Shown here in pieces: positions 57,803 through 64,000 of a stretch of DNA of 64,000 nt. The notes below the pieces were generated by a model that had not been told where the DNA came from, made no database searches, and worked only from the letters and a program-made list of their open reading frames with translations. A program made the translations under genes and the position numbers. Each line of letters opens with the position of its first letter. The stretch's first letter is position 1. The stretch lies in assembly GCA_021234155.1 (NCBI GenBank), contig JAJEKV010000032.1, positions 11,476,099-11,540,098 of the forward strand. The letters run 5' to 3'. This DNA is from Isoetes taiwanensis (lineage: Eukaryota > Streptophyta > Lycopodiopsida > Isoetales > Isoetaceae).

Positions 57803-59490
57803 ACTAGTAATGGTACCCAGCGTTGCTGGGCAAATGTTGGGAACATCTGTGGACGAAAACCTATTCAGCTCAGACTCATTTTTATGAATCTAATATAATA
57901 GAAACCAAGCCCTGCTCTATCCGCGTATCCCTTTTTCCTCATTTTCTTACACACTTTCTTTTTTCCCTTTTCTTATTTTCCCTGCACGTTTACTTTTTTC
58001 CTTCTCTCTCTCTCTCTTTTTTTACTCTCTTCTCCCTCCTCTTTCCCTTCCCTTTCTCCTTCTCATTTTTTGCGTTCCCTTTCCCTTTTTCTGACGGGCT
58101 TTCTTCCTTCCCTTTTCATCCTTTCTCCACCCTTCCCATTTTTCTCGTGCCCTTTTCTCCCTTTCCTTTTCCCATTCCTTTTGCTTTTCTCTTTCCCCTT
58201 CCCTTTTCTCATGCCCTTTTTCCATTCCCTTTTCCCCACCTTTTTTTCATGTGCCCCTTTTCTTTCTCTCCTCATCCTCTTCTTCATCTCGCTTTTCCCT
58301 TTTCCTTCTTCCTTTTTTCTCGTGCCTTTTTTCCTTTCCTTCCCCTCTTTCCGCCTCCCTTTTTCCTTTTTTCGTTTCCTCATCCTTTGCCCACCCTTTC
58401 CCTTTTTTCTGTGCCCTTTTCCTCTTTTCTTCCCCCCTTCCTTTTCTCTTTCCCTTTCCCTTTCCCTTTCCCTTTTCTCTTTTTCCCATGCATTTTTCCA
58501 TTCCTTTTTTTTCCACTTTTTTTCCACGTTTTTTTTCCACGTTTTTTTTTACTTGCCCTTTTTTCCGCCTTTCCCTACCCTCTTCCCCTTTTCCCCATCC
58601 TTATTCCCCCTTTTTCTTTTTTCTTTTCCCTTTTTCCATGCTTTTTTTTCCCTTCCTTTTTACCCTTTCCTCACCCTTTCCCTCTTCCATTTTTTTCTGT
58701 GCCCTTTTCCCTTCCTCTTTTCCATTTTCCCTCCCTTTTCCTCGTGCCCTTTTTTCCTTCCCTTTCCCATTTTCGCCTCCCATTTCCTTTTTACTTTTTC
58801 TTCCTTCTTTCATCCTTTTTTTTCTGTGCCCTTTTCCTCTTTCCTTCCCCCCCCTTCTTTTTCCTTTTCTCTTTCCTATACATTTTCCCATGCCTTTTTC
58901 CATTCCATTTTCTCCACCTTTTTTACATGCCCTTTTTCCTCTTTTCCCACCCTCTTTCCCTTTTCCCTTTTCCCTTTTCCTCTTTTCCTATTCCCTGTTT
59001 TCTATTTTCTTTTTGCTTTTCCCTTTTCCCATACTCTTTTTCCCTTTCTTTTTTTCCTTTCCTCACCCTTTTCCTCTTCCATTTTTTCTCGTGCTATTTT
59101 CTCCTTCCCCTTTTACATTTCCCTCTTCCTTTTCGTCATGCCCTTTTCCCCTTTTCGCCTCCTTTTTTCTTTTTCCTTTCCCTTTCTACTTTTCCATGTC
59201 CTTTTTTCCTTCTCTCCACCATTTTTATCTTCCCCTTTTTCCCTTCCCTCACTGTTTCCCTCTTCACTTTTTCCCGTTGCCCCTTTTCCCTTCCTTTTCC
59301 TCCCTCCCCCTTCTCTTTTCCCTTATTCTGTCCTCGCCCTTTCCCCTTTTCCTTTTTGCAGTGTCCTTTTATCCTTCCTTTTCTCCCTTTCTTTTTGTGC
59401 TCTTTTCCCTTTTCCTTCCTTCCCTTTTAGCCGTGCCTTTTTGCCTCTGACTTTGCCCTTTTCTCTGTCATTTTCCCTTTCCTCTTAAGA
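57803..59490 (-). mobile_element. Possible Helitron-like element containing polypyrimidine tract 3
   Basis: On the minus strand the end reads hairpin GCCCAGCAACGCTGGG (57816-57831), seven bases, then CTAGT (57803-57807), like a Helitron 3' end (hairpin then CTRR, inserted before T). The element would extend rightwards over the pyrimidine tract. The opposite (TC) end is not identified, and no Rep/helicase sequence is present. The hairpin is shared with 36497 and 52758, but there the CTAG lies on the other side, so the assignment is tentative. Confidence 0.35.
57930..59490 (+). repeat. Polypyrimidine tract 3 (about 1.55 kb)
   Basis: More than 1.5 kb of CCCTTTT-type sequence with few purines on the plus strand. 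Some higher-order similarity is visible (repeats of ccttttt-tgtgcccttttcc and catgccctttttcc at tens to hundreds of bases). It gives rise to ORFs of hundreds of codons in several frames, all Phe/Pro/Leu/Ser, which are artefacts. Such strand-asymmetric DNA can form triplexes. Confidence 0.92.
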
Positions 59491-61071
59491 GATCGGAGCA
59501 TGGCCAATCATGGTGGTGGGAAGTTGTGTGATAAATCTCGGCCTTCAGATGCAATTAGATGATCTCAACCATCTAAATTAGGGTTTGATTCATGACATAC
59601 GCTAAAACTTTATAATATAAGATAGTTAATGTATATCGATTAATTCCACTACAGAAATGCATTGTGCAAGAATTGTGAAGCATTACAAGTTGTGATTGCA
59701 GGTCCACATCTTGAATTTTGTTTTTTGTTTTTTTTTGTTTTTACTAACACTTGCTTTGGGATCTATGAATAAATAAGTTGGTTGGACTTAGGAAAAATCC
59801 TTGCTCTGGTAAACTTTCGGATTTCTCCCTATGGGTAGGATTTGGGTATGCTGAAATATTCTTGGTGTTGTCTTGGATTTTGTATCAGATATCAAAAATT
59901 TCACTTCTTGAATTTCGTTTCAGATGCCAAAAAATTACACTTTAAACTAAGATTCAAACTCTGATAGTTTTTACCCTCGTAGTGGTTTTTTCATTTGGCA
60001 TGATTACGTTGGTTCCAAAGTCAGCATCATTAGCCAGCACTGCTAGGGCTAATATGTTTTCCTAATTAAGGCAATGCATTGAACCTTCGTAGATAGACAT
60101 GTATAATTGTTTTAAAAACATGCCTTTGTAATATTCTCATTAGATGCTTCTCTTTTCAAGGGAAAAAATAGGGCTTTAAATTAAAAAAAAACAAAAAAAG
60201 TGAAAAAAGGATTTACGATAGGATTGCCATCTAATTACCTTTGTAATATTCCCATTAAATGCTCCCTTTTATAAGAGACACGCATTTATAAAAAATAAAG
60301 AATGGGTAGTAGTATTGCACCAGAGTGCACCCTCCATGGCCACTTCTACCTTGGGCAAGGCTGGCTATCCATGATACTGCCATGGCCACTTCTATCTTGG
60401 GCAAGTTTGGCTATCCATGATACTGAAATTGCAGGGCACTAAATTGCTCACGTAACTGAAACTTCCGGTGGAGATGGAAACTACTTGCATATAAACAAAT
60501 TGTTTCGAATTCATCCCACTTAGTTTAAGAACGTTCATTGCTGCCTCACATGTCTCATATGTTTGTGGAAGTAGATTTTAAGGTGGGACAATAGCACTTA
60601 TAGTGAATTTGAGATGGTACACATATTTCCAATCCGCAGTCTGTATTTTCTTCAATATTCTAGTTTTCTTTTTTTAAGGTTCTGATTGTATAAGTCTAGC
60701 TTGCCTCGCTGTTGGTATGAGCAGAATTAGGACAACTCTTTAAATTTTACTCATATAGAATCTAAATATGAGAATATAAAGGTCTTTGGATTTGTTCATG
60801 CAATGTCAAGACAACATATACAAGTCAGTTGAAGTTACATGACATGCCGAGATTTCTCTTTAGAGTACTTTTACACAGTGCCCTCTGGCTGATCTTAATA
60901 ATAGCAATGCGTTAAATCTTTAACTAATGTATATTTCTAAATATATTGCCTTAGAATCACATTATTGCAATTAATTTGCCTTACAATATTATCTTGGCAG
61001 TTGAAGACCTTCCGAGCAATCAGGAAAGCCTCATATTGTATCTTGTACTTTGTGCACAAATTAACCATATC
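59491..61071. other. No gene seen
   Basis: AT-rich sequence. A roughly 60-base direct repeat (ccatggccacttctaccttgg and following) lies at 60335-60375 and again at 60380-60425. At about 60030 gccagcactgctagggct resembles the 17-base hairpin loosely. Confidence 0.45.
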
Positions 61072-61243
61072 AATATGTAGCAAAATAACAGGGGGTTCCA
61101 TGGGGATTTGATATGGATGTAAGAGTAACAATTCTTGAAACCATAAACCATATTCTTAAAACCATAAACCATATATCTCTAAAACAATTGAATGGGTTGT
61201 TATTAAAAAAAAAATACAGATTCAAGATAAAAAATAATCACAT

Positions 61244-61535
61244 TAGCTCACTGGGTACATTGGTTAAAGTAGTCTTATAAGGACATTGAGTTATTTTGGT
61301 AGAGGTTCGAGCCCCCGTATTTCATATTCTAAAATCTTAGGCAAAGCCGTATAGAGATTCGATATTCCATCAAAACCTTAGGCGAAATCGTATTTCATAT
61401 TTCAAAATCATAGGCGCCTCCAATCATAAATGACTATAAGCGAAACGAGAGGTGCCCAGAGGCCTCAACATACGATCTGGGCCGTAGGATCGACGAATCC
61501 GACGACTGTGGTAGTACAGGGTGCATCTCGTTTAG
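61244..61535 (+). mobile_element. Possible tRNA-derived SINE, copy 1
   Basis: An A-box-like TAGCTCACTGGG at 61244-61255 is followed 60 bases later by a B-box-like GGTTCGAGCCC at 61304-61314, close to the pol III consensus TRGCNNAGYNGG and GGTTCGANTCC. Downstream sequence is non-tRNA, as in SINEs. No acceptor-stem pairing is visible, so it is not a functional tRNA gene. The 3' tail is not clearly simple-sequence. Confidence 0.5.
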
Positions 61536-61707
61536 AATATGTAGCAAAATAACAGGGGGTTCCAGGGGGATTTGATATGGATATAAAAGTAACAATTCTT
61601 GAAACCATAAACCATATTCTTGAAACCATAAACCATATATCTCTAAAACAATTGAATGGGTTGTTATTAAAAAAAAAGCACAGATTCAAGTTAAAAAATA
61701 ATCACAT

Positions 61708-61999
61708 TAGCTCACTGGGTACATTGGTTAAAGTAGTCTTATAAGGACATTGAGTTATTTTGGTAGAGGTTCGAGCCCCCGTATTTCATATTCTAAAATC
61801 TTAGGCAAAGCCGTATAGAGATTCAATATTCCATCAAAACTTTAGGCGAAATCGTATTTCATATTTCAAAATCATAGGCGCCTCCAATCATAAATGACTA
61901 TAAGCGAAACGAGAGGTGCCCAGAGGCCTCAACATACGATCTGGGCCGTAGGATCGACGAATCCGACGACTGTGGTAGTCCAGGGTGCATCTCGTTTAG
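61708..61999 (+). mobile_element. Possible tRNA-derived SINE, copy 2
   Basis: The second unit of the tandem duplication repeats the A- and B-box-like motifs at a 464-base offset. It was therefore duplicated together with flanking DNA rather than inserted independently. Confidence 0.5.
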
Positions 62000-64000
62000 A
62001 AATATGTTCACCGTGCAAGTAGGGACACATTCTGTGGCAAATCCTTAGTCTTTATACAAACCCATAATGATCATTTTCAGACCATGAATGATCCATTTAA
62101 CTGTTCATCCCTGTTTGTGTCCAATTTCTCCCTAGCGGCTTCTACAAACAATTGGGTCCAAATAAATCCAGCATTTGCACGATGATAATTGCACAATATT
62201 ATAATATAACTAGACTGATCCTCAAACATTGAGAGGACATCTACGTTTTTTGGATAAACATGTCTTATTCAGGCCTTGACGTAGCACTCTTCAATTGTTA
62301 AGTTCTACAAGGGAGCATGACATTATTTTGTGCGTGTGAAGTTCTTAATTAAAGAGGCACAATACGTTTTCTTCTTCCTCGTGATGTGCGTTCTTCTTGC
62401 TGCAATATTTATACATGGTATTGGTGAAGTTATGGTGTGGTTGTGGTGTTTGGGAAGGGCTTTATTGATTTTTGAAAGGAGTTAGAATTCATTCAAAGCT
62501 TGTGGATGGCGCAACAATACTCGATGCTCTTTGACACTTATGGATTTATGCAGGCAAAACAATGCAGTGTGCAGTGTGTAGTGTGTAGTGTGCAGTGTGC
62601 AGTGTGCATGTCGGCAGCCACTTTTCTTAAATGTGAATGTATTTATAACTAGGACTTATTACTTAAGGTGCTTTATCCCATTTTAAAAAATTTCCATTTC
62701 ATGCCATTTTCTTTCCAAGCTTCCTATTGAGCAATTTCTCGTTCCAATTTTTTTTTTATATGTCATTAATAAAACATTTAAAGGCATATTTATTGGATGG
62801 AAACCCCTCTACTACTAGATCAATGCTTTAGCTCTTCTTTGCTTTAGAATTCATGACCATTGAAGCAGGAAAAGATATTCAGATTAAAGATTAGTTCTTG
62901 GCAGGCAAGTCATGGCCGCAACAATGCCTTATCGAGGTAAGCGATTGAAAGAGACAAATCAGATGTGGAGGGGGATTAGCATCAAATTCAATCCTAAAGA
63001 ACAACCAAACAAAAAACATGAAATCACACTCTCGGGCCACGAGAGAGCAACCCCTCGTGCGCATCACCTTGTTTCTTATAGTATGCTTTATTAAAACCGA
63101 TATTAGTTTATTACATGGTTTTCTAGCATTAATGTTGGTCATTCATGTTGGTCTCTAAGATAGCATGGTTTATTAGATGGTTTTTCAACACCACTATAAG
63201 TATGGCAATGGTTATTTATGTTGGTTTCTATTGTTACATTGCTTAGAGAAGTTGACGTAATTTATGGTGTGGTGTTTTATACCAATTTAAATGCCATGGT
63301 GGTTATTCATGCTAGTTTTTTTTTATCACAATGTATTTTATAGACTAGTTGTGGTTTTGTGGCATGGTTTTTAATACTGAGTTAATTGTCATGGTAATGA
63401 CTCATATACTTAAAAGGATGTGGTTATCCATAGTGGTTACTCATAAGGAACCCAAAAACCAATTGTCATAATTAACTGCTATCAAACCACTATAAGTATG
63501 GCTCAGACTTTATTTAAATATCAAGCAAATGAGTAAATGTCAAAATACAAAGGCATCTTTTGTAATTTGTCATTCTTTAGTCTTTTGTAATTTGTTTTGA
63601 AAACCAGCATGCAATAATGGTTTTCAACTCTTCTTCATTTCATGTAGTTCCCCCTCCTATCTTTCATGACAATGTGGTGGTTAAAGCAAATTTGTTGATA
63701 AACTCAGGAGAGAGGAGAGGGAAAATCCCGATAAAGAGATATGAAATCCCCCTTTTAGGCAATCTAAAACAATTTTAATCATGTATATAATTGGGAGGGG
63801 TCGGTACCCTAGGGGTGGTTATGAACACCCCCATTGCATAGAAGGCGCACCATTAGAGTCAAACAAAACATTCATAGATGTCACATGTGACAAATTCTAG
63901 TTCAATTTTGTTCTATTGTAATAGTATAGTATTTTTTTAAAACTAAGTATGCATATAAAAGTACAAACATTGGCATGGCTCGAGATATTCACATTTGATA
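62000..64000. other. No gene seen; short repeats
   Basis: A small (GTGTGCA)n minisatellite lies at 62562-62612. From about 63060 to 63500, words such as tggttattcatgttggttttt and accactataagtatgg recur irregularly and resemble 53430-53545. Short ORFs around 62900-63140 match nothing I recognise. Confidence 0.5.

Larger units (their letters stand above)
61072..61999. repeat. 464-bp tandem duplication
   Basis: 61072-61535 and 61536-61999 are nearly identical copies beginning aatatgtagcaaaataac. Only scattered single-base changes distinguish them, so the duplication is recent. Each copy includes a tRNA-like promoter pair. Confidence 0.92.

Noticed and set aside
57823-59488. ORFs of 399-535 codons in the polypyrimidine tract
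   Set aside because: They occur in all forward frames and consist almost only of Phe, Pro, Leu and Ser. They exist because stop codons need purines.
61244-61535. Functional tRNA gene
   Set aside because: A- and B-box-like motifs are present, but no acceptor stem or anticodon arm pairing is visible around them.

Overview
The window looks like nuclear DNA of a land plant, most likely a non-seed plant such as a fern or lycophyte. The evidence is split genes with GT/AG introns, a plant MLO-family relic, a pentatricopeptide-repeat (PPR) relic of the kind abundant in ferns, lycophytes and mosses, plant-type L1 and copia elements, and very long AT-rich intergenic DNA. There are no operons, Shine-Dalgarno sites, CRISPR arrays or rRNA genes. 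The lineage is inferred from protein style only. Most of the window is transposon-derived and decayed. The only long uninterrupted cellular reading frame is one MLKL-like protein kinase.

Region by region. (1) 1-6.2 kb: two head-to-head decayed coding regions, one with DUF7869-like motifs, with two arrays of the palindrome GGTATAAATTTATACC. (2) 6.2-17.7 kb: gene-poor, with degenerate minisatellites, a possible DUF295-like ORF, a CACC/GGTG hairpin minisatellite and two adjacent relics of a non-LTR retrotransposon (LINE-B). (3) 17.7-17.9 kb: one clear von Willebrand A exon. (4) 18.4-32.4 kb: five divergent endonuclease-RT LINEs (LINE-A1 to A5), all on the minus strand, head to tail, separated by 75-120 bp (GA)n tracts and each ending in the same small hairpin. 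(5) 32.6-34 kb: two minisatellites and the 3' end of a copia element whose LTR breaks a kinase copy. (6) 34-53.7 kb: three copies of one segmental block (kinase 5' end plus its upstream DNA), an MLO pseudogene, an alpha/beta-hydrolase fragment, the intact kinase at 41.8-43.4 kb, and a 6.1 kb L1 element with a 16-bp target-site duplication. (7) 53.7-64 kb: an L1 3' fragment, a PPR pseudogene, a 1.55 kb polypyrimidine tract and a 464-bp tandem duplication with tRNA-like pol III boxes.

The most unusual system is the LINE-A array. Each element has a different 5' truncation that abuts (GA)n, a stop codon next to a 3' hairpin whose stem shows compensatory change, and a tail of GAAAT/GAAGT pentamers running into (GA)n (plus-strand notation). 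This fits LINEs that repeatedly insert into the simple-sequence tails of older copies. LINE-B relics at 13.7-15.7 kb show the same arrangement with a different tail, (TTCTA)n. Other recurrent structures are three polypyrimidine tracts that each follow the palindrome GCCCAGCGTTGCTGGGC (or a one-base variant), and a foldback MITE within the duplicated kinase-upstream block.

Coordinates of multi-exon relics come from reading frames and splice-site consensus by eye. No database search was possible, so family names rest on recognised motifs.
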